From Actinomycetota bacterium (lineage in GTDB: Bacteria; Actinomycetota; Humimicrobiia; Humimicrobiales; Humimicrobiaceae), in the NCBI GenBank assembly GCA_016927635.1, contig JAFGMJ010000039.1, positions 1 to 7,825 of the forward strand: DNA of 7,825 nt, written 5' to 3'. This document shows, piece by piece, positions 1 to 6,634 of this stretch. Position 1 is the first letter of the stretch, and the number at the start of each line of letters is the position of its first letter. A program made the translations under genes and the position numbers. The notes beneath the pieces are model-generated. The model worked only from the letters and a program-made list of their open reading frames with translations, did no database searches and was not told the DNA's origin.

Positions 1-45
1 AGCACTGAAGACATAGTAAAACTTATTAAAGAAATTAAAAAGTAA
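1..45 (+). CDS. C-terminal end of an upstream gene (partial, unidentified)
   Basis: Frame 1 is open from the first base and gives 14 residues, STEDIVKLIKEIKK, before TAA at 43-45. The amphipathic Lys/Ile-rich tail looks like a real protein C-terminus. Only 39 nt separate its stop from the E1 alpha start, so it is probably in the same transcription unit. In aco operons an AcoX-type ATP-NAD kinase-like gene often precedes acoA, but 14 residues are too few to name a family. An ordinary open frame of this length can also arise by chance. Confidence 0.5.
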   Translation, partial: STEDIVKLIKEIKK

Positions 46-84
46 ACTTATCAAGAATAAAAATATTGACGGAAGTGGAAAAAT

Positions 85-1050
85 ATGGAAAAAGTAAGCA
101 GGAATCTTCTTGAGCATCTTTTAGTCATGATGCTCAGGATACGCCAGTTTGAACTGGCTGTTGAAAAAAACTTCCAGCTTGGCCATATCTATGGCACGGC
201 ACATCTGGCAATAGGCCAGGAAGCATCAGCAGTGGGGGCTATTTCAGCGCTTAAGCCAAATGATTTGATATCAAGCACTCACCGCGGCCACGGCCACTGC
301 ATTGCAAAGGGAGCTGACCTTAAGCTTATGATGGCAGAGATATTCGGGCGCTCCACAGGCTACTGCAAGGGAAAAGGCGGTTCCATGCATATTGCAGATG
401 TGTCAGCGGGCAACCTCGGCGCAAACGGCATAGTGGCCGGAAGCGCGGCAATCGCTACCGGAGCTGCGCTTGCCGCTAAAAAGATGGGCACAGGCCAGAT
501 AGTTATTTGCTTTGAAGGTGACGGGGCAATCAATGAGGGCATATGGCATGAGGCAGCCAACATGGCATCCATATGGAAGCTTCCTGTTATATATTTGTGT
601 GAAAATAACCAGTATGGCATGGGTATGCCAATAAAAAAGGCAACCAATCTTGAAAAATTATCTGACAGGGCAAAGGGATACAACATACATGGCGAGACCA
701 TAGACGGAAACGATGTGCTGGCTGTTTATAAAACAGTATCCCGCATAGCTGAAGATGTAAGGGCAGGCAAGGGCCCGGCCCTAATCGAGTGTATAACCTA
801 TCGCATAAGGGGCCATTCCCTCAGGGATGCGCAAAGATACAGGCCTGAAGGAGAAGCAAAAAAATGGCTGGATACTTATTGCCCGATTGAAAGATTTAAG
901 AAATATCTTACAAAGTCAGGGTATCTAAAAACCGGAGATATCGATGCCCTTTTATCTTCTGTAAATAAAGAAATAGAGGAAGCGGTAAAGTTTGCACTTG
1001 AAAGTCCTTTTCTTGATGCATCCAGGGTTACAGAAGATATATATGCTTAA
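85..1050 (+). CDS. acoA: Thiamine-diphosphate dehydrogenase E1 alpha subunit (acetoin/pyruvate dehydrogenase type)
   Basis: This is the alpha subunit of a heterotetrameric E1 that decarboxylates a 2-oxoacid or cleaves acetoin with thiamine diphosphate and passes the acyl group to the lipoyl group of E2. At 321 residues it has the usual family length. Seen in it: the THRGHGH block (65-71), the YCKGKGGSMH block (93-102), the cofactor/Mg motif GDG at 145-147 followed 26 residues later by NN at 174-175 (GDG-X26-NN), and the RGHS-x-x-D-x-x-x-YR loop (242-253). The GHG and GKGGSMH blocks resemble AcoA most, but PdhA cannot be excluded, so the substrate is open. The ATG at 85 follows GGAAGTGG at 71-78. 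The beta subunit starts 62 nt downstream, so the two are surely co-expressed. No E2 or E3 gene is in the window. Confidence 0.93.
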   Translation: MEKVSRNLLEHLLVMMLRIRQFELAVEKNFQLGHIYGTAHLAIGQEASAVGAISALKPNDLISSTHRGHGHCIAKGADLKLMMAEIFGRSTGYCKGKGGSMHIADVSAGNLGANGIVAGSAAIATGAALAAKKMGTGQIVICFEGDGAINEGIWHEAANMASIWKLPVIYLCENNQYGMGMPIKKATNLEKLSDRAKGYNIHGETIDGNDVLAVYKTVSRIAEDVRAGKGPALIECITYRIRGHSLRDAQRYRPEGEAKKWLDTYCPIERFKKYLTKSGYLKTGDIDALLSSVNKEIEEAVKFALESPFLDASRVTEDIYA

Positions 1051-1112
1051 AAAACTGCTGATTTTTTAAAAGAAATTAAAATATTTTAAATAAAATTTTT
1101 AGAAGGAAAATT

Positions 1113-2099
1113 ATGACAAGAGAAATAAGTTATGCCGAAGCAGTCAGGGAATGCCTGCGGCAGCAGATGAAAGCAGATGATAAAATATTCATGCTCGGTG
1201 AAGATGTAGGATTGTACGGCGGTGCATTTGGCGTAAGCGTTGGCCTTATATCAGAATTTGACAGTGAGAGGATAATGGACACCCCTATATCGGAGCAGGG
1301 TATTGTGGGCCTTGCAATAGGGGCGGCCCTTATGGGAATGCGCCCTGTTGTGGAGATAATGTTTTCTGACTTTATAATGCTGCCTCTTGAACAAATTGCA
1401 AACCAGGCAGCAAAGATACACTATATGTTTGGAGGCAAAGCAAAGGTACCGATGGTTATACGCACCCCCGGCGGCGGAGGCATTGGGCTTGCTGCGCAGC
1501 ATTCGCAGAGCATAGAGGGCATTTTTCTGGGATTTCCCGGCTTAAAGATTGTGCTGCCTTCAAGTGCCTATGATGTAAAAGGGTTGCTTGCATCTTCAAT
1601 AAAAGATGATAATCCTGTTCTGTTTTTTGAGCATAAACTTCTTTACCAGACAAAGGAAGACGTGCCGGAAAAGCCATATGAAATAGAAATCGGCAAGGCG
1701 CATATAAAAAGGCAGGGAAGCGACATATCAGTAGTTGCAACTTCATACATGGTTCAAAAATCCTTAAAAGTTGCCCAAAAGCTTGAAAGTGAAGGGATAA
1801 GCGTGGAGGTTGTGGACCCAAGGACAATAAAACCGCTGGACATAGATACTATTACAGATTCTGTTAAGAAAACCGGAAAAGCAGTACTTGTTGAGGAAGC
1901 ATGCTATACGGGTGGATTTACCTGCTTTCTGGCTTCCGAGATAATGAAACACTGTTTTGACTGGCTTGATGCCCCTGTTGTCAGGGTAACTTCTCTTGAC
2001 TGCCCAATACCTTATGAGCATAACCTGGAAAATGTGGTCATTCCGGATGAGGCCAAAATCGAAAAAGCTATAAGAGAATTGCTGGCAAAAAGAATCTGA
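1113..2099 (+). CDS. acoB: Thiamine-diphosphate dehydrogenase E1 beta subunit (acetoin/pyruvate dehydrogenase type)
   Basis: This is the beta subunit of the same E1; it supplies half of the thiamine diphosphate site at the alpha-beta interface. Its 328 residues match the family length. Seen: GEDVGLYGGAFGV (29-41); DTPISEQG (56-63) with Glu61, the position of the invariant glutamate that activates the thiazolium ring; the Gly-rich segment ending AAQHSQS (127-133) with the conserved His130; PGLKIVLPSSAYD in mid-protein; and VVDPRTIKPLD plus PIPYEHNLE in the C-terminal transketolase-like domain. The ATG at 1113 has AAGGA at 1103-1107, five bases upstream. After the stop comes a 316-nt gap with a new promoter, so the E1 pair ends its unit here unless transcription reads through. 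acoB versus pdhB cannot be decided without knowing the E2 partner. Confidence 0.93.
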   Translation: MTREISYAEAVRECLRQQMKADDKIFMLGEDVGLYGGAFGVSVGLISEFDSERIMDTPISEQGIVGLAIGAALMGMRPVVEIMFSDFIMLPLEQIANQAAKIHYMFGGKAKVPMVIRTPGGGGIGLAAQHSQSIEGIFLGFPGLKIVLPSSAYDVKGLLASSIKDDNPVLFFEHKLLYQTKEDVPEKPYEIEIGKAHIKRQGSDISVVATSYMVQKSLKVAQKLESEGISVEVVDPRTIKPLDIDTITDSVKKTGKAVLVEEACYTGGFTCFLASEIMKHCFDWLDAPVVRVTSLDCPIPYEHNLENVVIPDEAKIEKAIRELLAKRI

Positions 2100-2288
2100 C
2101 ACAATATGCTGCTTTCTTAAAATAATAGGGGCAGGCTCCTGATGCGTTGAAAAGTCTTTTAACTTTTTGGCACAAAATACGCCCGGATATATCAGCTGAA
2201 AAAAATAAACCATACTCTAAAAGTTTAATTTCTAAAACCTCTCTAAAGCTAAAAAATCCCATATATTTTAGCCAGTTTTAAAAACAAT
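2100..2288. other. AT-rich intergenic stretch without recognisable gene
   Basis: No credible reading frame, tRNA or known riboswitch core was recognised here; in particular I see no cobalamin-riboswitch box. Two weak hairpins exist: AGGGG/CTCCT around a 4-nt loop (2127-2140), and AAAAGT/ACTTTT (2150-2167) followed by only one further T. Neither is a convincing rho-independent terminator, although the second could end the E1 transcript weakly. Confidence 0.5.
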
Positions 2289-2317
2289 TTGACATCAAAA
2301 ACTATACATATTAGAAT
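2289..2317 (+). promoter_or_regulatory. Sigma70-type promoter of the FmdE/ABC transporter operon
   Basis: The -35 box TTGACA (2289-2294) is perfect. The -10 box TAGAAT (2312-2317) matches five of six consensus bases. The spacer is exactly 17 nt. Transcription would begin near A2324, giving a leader of about 92 nt before the FmdE start. The inverted repeat at 2326-2352 begins two bases after this presumed start. That layout suits repression of a strong promoter. Confidence 0.8.
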
Positions 2318-2325
2318 ACTCTGAC

Positions 2326-2352
2326 GTGTTACTAATTATAATTTAGTAACAC
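2326..2352. promoter_or_regulatory. Inverted-repeat operator, matches NikR-type GTGTTAC-N13-GTAACAC
   Basis: The arms GTGTTACTAA (2326-2335) and TTAGTAACAC (2343-2352) are perfect 10-bp complements around a 7-nt centre. Read as 7-bp half-sites this is GTGTTAC, 13 bases, GTAACAC. From memory, GTGTTAC-N13/14-GTAACAC is the pattern described for the Geobacter/deltaproteobacterial type of the nickel-responsive repressor NikR, and both half-sites match at every base. It sits at about +3 to +29 of the promoter above, where a bound repressor would block initiation. The repeat is seen in the sequence; the identity of the protein is inferred. The same bases would also form a hairpin at the RNA 5' end, so an RNA role is an alternative. 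Confidence 0.65.
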
Positions 2353-2355
2353 TAT

Positions 2356-2379
2356 AAATATTAAAAATCATTAATATTT
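2356..2379 (+). repeat. AT-only hairpin in the operon leader
   Basis: AAATATTAA (2356-2364) and TTAATATTT (2371-2379) are perfect 9-bp complements around a 6-nt loop. It lies between the operator and the GGAGG ribosome-binding site at 2403-2407. With no G-C pair the RNA stem is weak and few Ts follow, so it is unlikely to be a terminator. It may be a second protein site or chance in AT-rich DNA. Confidence 0.35.
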
Positions 2380-2415
2380 TCAATCTGGCTTAATCAATAA
2401 ACGGAGGATAATTTT

Positions 2416-2943
2416 ATGAACAGGGACTTATGGAACAAAGCTGTAGCCTTTCATGGCCATGAATGCCCTGGTCTTGCCATTGGTTTTAAAGCATATGAAG
2501 CCGCCTGCAAAAAAATGGGCATCGGTGTTTCTGAAGATGAGCAGATAGTATGCGTAACAGAAAACGATGCCTGCGGAGTGGATGCCATACAGGCGCTTCT
2601 AAGCTGTACAATGGGAAAAGGAAACCTCATTTACAGAGATACCGGCAAGCAGGCCTTCTCTTTTTTTAACCGTTCTAACGGGAAAAAACTGAGGGTATGC
2701 CTGATACCGGGAAAAAATGAAGATCTGGACCGGGAGCAGTGGAGAAAGTATCTTTTAAATGCAGATGTGGATGAGATTTTTACTTTTTCAAAACCAAAAT
2801 TTAAACTCCCTGAGCCAGCGCGCATGTTTAAAGCGCTTATATGTGAAATCTGTGGAGAAAGCGCCCCTGAGCATAAAATGCACCTGCAGGACGGGAAAAA
2901 AGTCTGCTCCGACTGCTTCAGGGATTACAGCAGGGGCTGGTAA
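2416..2943 (+). CDS. FmdE-domain protein with C-terminal zinc ribbon
   Basis: FmdE family (PF02663), named after a gene in molybdenum formylmethanofuran dehydrogenase operons of methanogens; the biochemical role of the bacterial members is not established. The 175 residues hold an N-terminal FmdE domain with HGHECPG (13-19) and ENDACGVD (49-56), the His/Cys motifs that form the putative metal site, followed by GCTxGKGN-like SCTMGKGNLIYRD (63-75). A zinc ribbon closes the protein: C143-x2-C146 and C164-x2-C167. There is no signal peptide, so it is cytoplasmic. The ATG at 2416 has GGAGG at 2403-2407, eight bases upstream. It is the first gene behind the promoter and putative NikR operator, and the transporter genes follow after 94 nt without a visible terminator. 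Inference: a metal-binding partner (acceptor, chaperone or sensor) of the import system. Confidence 0.88.
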   Translation: MNRDLWNKAVAFHGHECPGLAIGFKAYEAACKKMGIGVSEDEQIVCVTENDACGVDAIQALLSCTMGKGNLIYRDTGKQAFSFFNRSNGKKLRVCLIPGKNEDLDREQWRKYLLNADVDEIFTFSKPKFKLPEPARMFKALICEICGESAPEHKMHLQDGKKVCSDCFRDYSRGW

Positions 2944-3037
2944 AAATCATTAAAGATACTGATAACAAAATATCTCCCTGCTCATCTAAAACCCATGACC
3001 TGTATCTGTATACCTGAAATTAAAAAAAGGAAGCAAA

Positions 3038-4168
3038 GTGGTTAAAAAATTATTATTATTCTTGCTGGCGGTTGTACTTATAGTTTGTATATTTGCGGGC
3101 TGCAGCGGCAAAATACCTGAAAACACAGCAGCAGCCTTGCCAAAAAACACTGATTCAAAAACCAGGACAATAACTGACAGCCTTGGCCGAACCGTGGAAA
3201 TACCTGATATTGTGGAGAGAATTGTGCCGCTTGGAAATACCCCGAGAATGATTGTATACCTTGGCCTTGCAGATAAAGTGGTGGGCATCAGCGGATTTGA
3301 TGAGCAAATATTGAGCCCTCTTCAGGCATATGCTTATGCCAGTAAAGACCTGTGGGCAGGCCTTCCAGTTGTCGGCACAGATACCGCAGGCGCCACTGAT
3401 TATTATCCTGAAGAAATCATAAAACTAAAGCCAGATGTTATTTTTTGCTCATATACTGCAGAATTGGCAAATGAGATACAGAGTAAGACTATCGCACCTG
3501 TTGTAGCCGTGCCAATGGGCACTTTATTCGGCAAGGACTATGAGCAGGCGCTATTGCTTTTGGGCGATGTTTGCGGAGCCAAAGACAGGGCAGAAGATGT
3601 CATTAATTATATAAATGATAGCCTGCATGACCTGGATTCCAGGACAAAAGATATACCGGATGCCCAAAAACCTACTGTACTTGGCGCTGCTGCAACTTTT
3701 AAAGGCGCTCATGGTATAGAGGGTGTTTATTCCAAATATCCGGTATTTGAAATCATAAATGCAAATGATGTTGCCGAGGGCATATCCGATATTTCCGGTG
3801 GTGTACTGGTCGATAAAGAACAGATACTTGGATGGGACCCCCAGATTATTTTCTTTGATTACAGCGGCGTAAATCTTGTTAAAACAGACTATGAACAAAA
3901 CAGCAATTTTTATGCGCAGCTCACTGCTGTGAAGAATGGAAATATTTACCAGTATCCTAATTCCACCTACTATTATTCAAATGTCGAAATCCCCATTATT
4001 AACAGCTATTATGTTGCTTCATTAATATATACGGAACAGTTTAAGGATATAGAATTTAAAGAAAAGGCCGGCGAAGTTTTCGAATTCTTTCTTGGCGATA
4101 AGAATTACCTGGCAAAACTTGAAGAGTTTGGCGCAGGTTACGGCAAAATTACACTAGGTGATAATTGA
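3038..4168 (+). CDS. ABC transporter substrate-binding lipoprotein (FecB/BtuF-like, Peripla_BP_2)
   Basis: This is the extracytoplasmic binding protein of a class II (FecBCD/BtuFCD-type) importer. The start is GTG at 3038, supported by AAGGAAG at 3027-3033 and by the signal peptide it opens: MVKK, a hydrophobic run over residues 5-19, then lipobox FAGC with lipidated Cys22. After a linker, the Peripla_BP_2 fold begins with TITDSLGRTVEIP (about residue 45 on). KPDVIF marks the first lobe and a Tyr-rich NSTYYYSN segment lies near the C-terminus. Length (376) is normal. Its stop overlaps the permease start (TGATG), so the two are translationally coupled. The family carries iron-siderophores, heme, corrinoids and other metal chelates; the ligand cannot be read from the sequence. 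The operator upstream points to nickel or cobalt. Confidence 0.9.
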   Translation: MVKKLLLFLLAVVLIVCIFAGCSGKIPENTAAALPKNTDSKTRTITDSLGRTVEIPDIVERIVPLGNTPRMIVYLGLADKVVGISGFDEQILSPLQAYAYASKDLWAGLPVVGTDTAGATDYYPEEIIKLKPDVIFCSYTAELANEIQSKTIAPVVAVPMGTLFGKDYEQALLLLGDVCGAKDRAEDVINYINDSLHDLDSRTKDIPDAQKPTVLGAAATFKGAHGIEGVYSKYPVFEIINANDVAEGISDISGGVLVDKEQILGWDPQIIFFDYSGVNLVKTDYEQNSNFYAQLTAVKNGNIYQYPNSTYYYSNVEIPIINSYYVASLIYTEQFKDIEFKEKAGEVFEFFLGDKNYLAKLEEFGAGYGKITLGDN

Positions 4169-5247
4169 TGACAGAAAATAATGTATCCCAGCTTCAGCAG
4201 TATAACACCTTTATAAGGCGTAAAAAGATTGTATTTTTTGCCGTTTTATTTGCAGCGATACTGATAGCCCTTTTTGCAGTAAGCGCAGGTTCCTTAAATA
4301 TTTCCGTTAATGAAGTCTTCAAATCTTTTTTTGGCAAAGGCGATGAAATGTCACGCATAGCTGTTTTGAGCATAAGGCTGCCAAGGGTCACAGCAGCAAT
4401 CCTTGTTGGCGCTGCCCTTGCTGTTTCAGGCGCAGTAATGCAATGCGTGCTGCAGAATCCCCTTGCGTCTGCATCTACGCTTGGCGTATCGCAGGGAGCT
4501 GCATTCGGCGCAGCCATTGGAATTATTGTTTTTGGCGGGGGAGTTGTAAACTCAGATTCTGCTGCAACGGCAGTTTCTATTAATAATCCATATATAGTTT
4601 CAATATGCGCATTTGTATGCGGCTCATTGTCAACTTTAGTTGTTATTCTTCTATCCAGGTTTAAAAAGGATCTTGGCCCCGCCGGTCTTATACTGGCAGG
4701 AGTTGCCCTTAGCTCATTATTTGCAGGGGGCAGTATTTTGCTTCAGTATTTTGCAGATGAAACAAAAATAAGCTCAGTTGTATTCTGGACCTTCGGAAAC
4801 CTGGGCTCTGCAGCTTGGAGCGAGCTTTTAATCCTTGCAGTGATATTTGCTGTCTCGATGCTATATTTTATGCTTAACCGCTGGAACTACAATGCTATGG
4901 AAAGCGGAGCCGATACCGCTCAAAGCCTTGGAGTCAACACAAAGGCAGTCATGCTTATAAGCATGGGCGTATGCTCCCTGGTTGCGGCAGTGGCGGTATC
5001 TTTTGTCGGTATCATAAGTTTTGTTGGCCTTGTGGCCCCTCATATAATGCGAAGGTTTGTGGGTAATGATTACCGCTTTCTTATACCATGCTCTGCAGTT
5101 GCCGGCGCCCTGCTTTTAATTATTGCAGACACATTCGGAAGGCTGATCATTGCGCCAGTCATACTTCCTATTGGGGCAATAACCTCGTTTTTTGGCGCGC
5201 CCATGTTTCTGTACCTTTTATCCAGGGGGTTAAGGACTTATGCTTGA
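4168..5247 (+). CDS. ABC transporter permease, FecCD/BtuC family
   Basis: This is the membrane subunit that forms the translocation channel as a homodimer. I chose ATG 4168 (359 residues) over the TTG one codon earlier because AGGTGA at 4156-4161 is six bases away and the ATG shares one base with the preceding TGA. Family hallmarks: RLPRVTAAILVGAALAVSG followed by MQCVLQNPLASASTLGVSQGA; and GIISFVGLVAPHIMRRFVG, the cytoplasmic coupling region that contacts the ATPase, followed by IADTFGR and a C-terminal IGAITSFFGAPMFLYLL. Hydrophobic segments are consistent with about ten membrane helices. The loop after GVVNSDSAAT is slightly extended, explaining a length a little above the usual 330-350. 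The 3' end overlaps the ATPase gene by 8 nt. Confidence 0.94.
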   Translation: MTENNVSQLQQYNTFIRRKKIVFFAVLFAAILIALFAVSAGSLNISVNEVFKSFFGKGDEMSRIAVLSIRLPRVTAAILVGAALAVSGAVMQCVLQNPLASASTLGVSQGAAFGAAIGIIVFGGGVVNSDSAATAVSINNPYIVSICAFVCGSLSTLVVILLSRFKKDLGPAGLILAGVALSSLFAGGSILLQYFADETKISSVVFWTFGNLGSAAWSELLILAVIFAVSMLYFMLNRWNYNAMESGADTAQSLGVNTKAVMLISMGVCSLVAAVAVSFVGIISFVGLVAPHIMRRFVGNDYRFLIPCSAVAGALLLIIADTFGRLIIAPVILPIGAITSFFGAPMFLYLLSRGLRTYA

Positions 5248-6028
5248 GGTAAAAAATGTCAGTTTTGCATACAGCCGGACAAAAAGAAACATACTGGAAA
5301 ATATAAGCTTTGCAGTTAAAAATAACCAGTGTATTGCAATACTTGGAAATAATGGGGCAGGAAAGAGCACATTGATAAAATGCATTGACCGCATTTGCCC
5401 GGTAAATAAAGGCGCAGTCCTTGTTGACGGAAAAGATGTATATAATATGAGCAAAAACTTGCTCGCCCAAAATATTTCCTATGTGCCCCAAATAAGCGCA
5501 TCTCTTAATATGACTGTATTTGACCTGGTTTTGCTTGGCAGAAAACCATATATTAAATGGGACGCAACATCACATGACAGAAATATCGTTTCAGATATTA
5601 TAAAAAAGATGAAGCTTGAGGATTTTGCCATGCGTTATGTGTCAGAGCTTTCAGGCGGAGAGGCGCAGAAAGTGCTGCTTGCAAGGGCTCTTGCACAGGA
5701 GCCAAAGCTTTTGCTTCTTGATGAGCCCACAAGCAATCTTGATCCCCGCAACCAGCATGAGGTGCTTCAAATAATAAAAAAAATCTCCAGGGAGCATAAT
5801 ACATGCCTGGCCATTGTTATACATGATTTAAACCTTGCCATACGTTACTGTGACCATTTCATATTCCTCAAGGATGCAAAGATTTTTACAAGCGGCACAC
5901 TGGAAATAGTCACGCCCCAGAATATTGAAGAGGTTTATGGCATACATGTAAATATTATTCAACACAAGGGAATACCTGTAATTGTTCCTTTGCCGGATAA
6001 AAAAATGACAGAAGATAAAATTATCTAA
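5240..6028 (+). CDS. ABC transporter ATP-binding protein (FecE/BtuD-like)
   Basis: This is the cytoplasmic ATPase that powers the importer. All nucleotide-binding motifs are intact in 262 residues: Walker A GNNGAGKST (36-44), Q-loop Gln84 in YVPQ, signature LSGGE (137-141), Walker B LLLLDEP (157-163) with catalytic Glu162, and the switch His195 in IHD. The VLLGRKPY segment (97-104) and the C-terminal VYGIHV region are typical of siderophore/cobalamin-type importers. The ATG at 5240 overlaps the permease stop by 8 nt; GGGGG (5225-5229) and AAGGA (5232-5236) precede it. It is the last gene of the operon. No strong terminator follows, only the weak hairpin at 6172-6191. Confidence 0.95.
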   Translation: MLEVKNVSFAYSRTKRNILENISFAVKNNQCIAILGNNGAGKSTLIKCIDRICPVNKGAVLVDGKDVYNMSKNLLAQNISYVPQISASLNMTVFDLVLLGRKPYIKWDATSHDRNIVSDIIKKMKLEDFAMRYVSELSGGEAQKVLLARALAQEPKLLLLDEPTSNLDPRNQHEVLQIIKKISREHNTCLAIVIHDLNLAIRYCDHFIFLKDAKIFTSGTLEIVTPQNIEEVYGIHVNIIQHKGIPVIVPLPDKKMTEDKII

Positions 6029-6171
6029 GTTAATTTTTTTATATTGATATTTTGCATACTTAAAAAAACCGCTATTATTAAGTCAATGGAAAAAGAGCAG
6101 AATTTATATTATATTTCATGCACTGGGTCGTTAGGCTAAAACCTGTTATGCAATTTACAAACTTTACCCTG

Positions 6172-6191
6172 AAATAAACAAAAGTTTATTT
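6172..6191 (+). repeat. AT-rich inverted repeat, possible weak terminator
   Basis: AAATAAAC (6172-6179) and GTTTATTT (6184-6191) are perfect complements around an AAAA loop. It is the best hairpin in the 210-nt gap after the ATPase gene. It ends in TTTT but has only one G-C pair and no long T run, so termination is only a possibility. The rest of the gap shows no gene or convincing promoter. Confidence 0.35.
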
Positions 6192-6238
6192 TACAGAATA
6201 TTTTTAAGGATTACATATAAATTAAGGATGATTATTAA

Positions 6239-6619
6239 ATGCTCTGGATTTTTATATTCCCTCTCGTCATTGTGGCAATAGCAATTATTGCCTTGCTAAT
6301 CTTTTTTGCAGTCAAATTTTTTAAATGGCTCTTTACACCGCTCAATACCGGCAATGCCAAAGCTCAAAATGCCGATGAAATGTCCAGGTCTGAACAGTTC
6401 AGGCGTTTCAGCTCAGAAAGGGTGGCGTACTACAACAGTGTTATAAAACAGCAGAAAGCAGCCGGCACATTTGATGAGGGAAAAAAGGTATATGAAGAGG
6501 GGGAGTATATGGGCGTAAAATACAGCATAGTCAAAAGTTCGGCAGTTGATATGGAAGGCCCTTATACGGAGGAAGACCTGATGGTGCAGATGATAATTTT
6601 TACCCAGGTGCATGATTAA
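6239..6619 (+). CDS. Small single-pass membrane protein, function unknown
   Basis: I do not recognise a family. The 126 residues start with a very hydrophobic segment (about residues 2-27, rich in Ile/Phe/Val), followed by KFFKW, which suggests one membrane anchor with the rest facing the cytoplasm by the positive-inside rule. The remainder is soluble and charged: a probable helix with many Glu/Arg/Lys (about 45-85), then a segment VYEEGEYMGVKYSIVKSS and an acidic stretch EGPYTEEDL. There are no cysteines or obvious catalytic motifs. The ATG at 6239 has AAGGATG at 6224-6230, eight bases upstream, which supports real translation. It is separated by 210 nt from the transporter operon and converges with the toxin gene, whose stop is 15 nt away, so it probably stands alone. 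Confidence 0.72.
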   Translation: MLWIFIFPLVIVAIAIIALLIFFAVKFFKWLFTPLNTGNAKAQNADEMSRSEQFRRFSSERVAYYNSVIKQQKAAGTFDEGKKVYEEGEYMGVKYSIVKSSAVDMEGPYTEEDLMVQMIIFTQVHD

Positions 6620-6634
6620 AAAGTATTTATGCAT

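Noticed and set aside
2150..2168. Terminator after E1 beta (AAAAGT/ACTTTT hairpin)
   Set aside because: Six bp with one G-C pair and no T run downstream of the stem; too weak to call as a terminator.
1456..2262. Several minus-strand open frames of 64-149 codons across E1 beta and the following gap
   Set aside because: They lie mostly opposite a clear coding gene, have low-complexity or atypical composition and no recognisable motif; none explains the 2100-2288 gap.
2100..2415. Cobalamin riboswitch upstream of the BtuFCD-like transporter
   Set aside because: No cobalamin box or other conserved riboswitch core was found in the leader; a protein operator explains the region better.
2759..2953. 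64-codon + strand frame inside the FmdE-domain gene
   Set aside because: It overlaps the zinc-ribbon coding sequence in another frame and shows no domain features.
2362..2953. Direct repeat TAAAAATCATTAA at 2362-2374 and 2941-2953, flanking the FmdE-domain gene
   Set aside because: Thirteen AT-rich bases in AT-rich DNA can easily recur by chance; there are no mobile-element features, and the second copy overlaps the FmdE stop codon.
4165..4167. TTG start for the permease gene
   Set aside because: The ATG at 4168 is in the same frame, better spaced from AGGTGA and overlaps the preceding stop in the usual coupling pattern.
6052..6078. Promoter TTGCAT/TATTAT in the gap before the small membrane protein
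   Set aside because: The spacing is only 15 nt and the boxes are imperfect; in DNA this AT-rich such matches are expected by chance.
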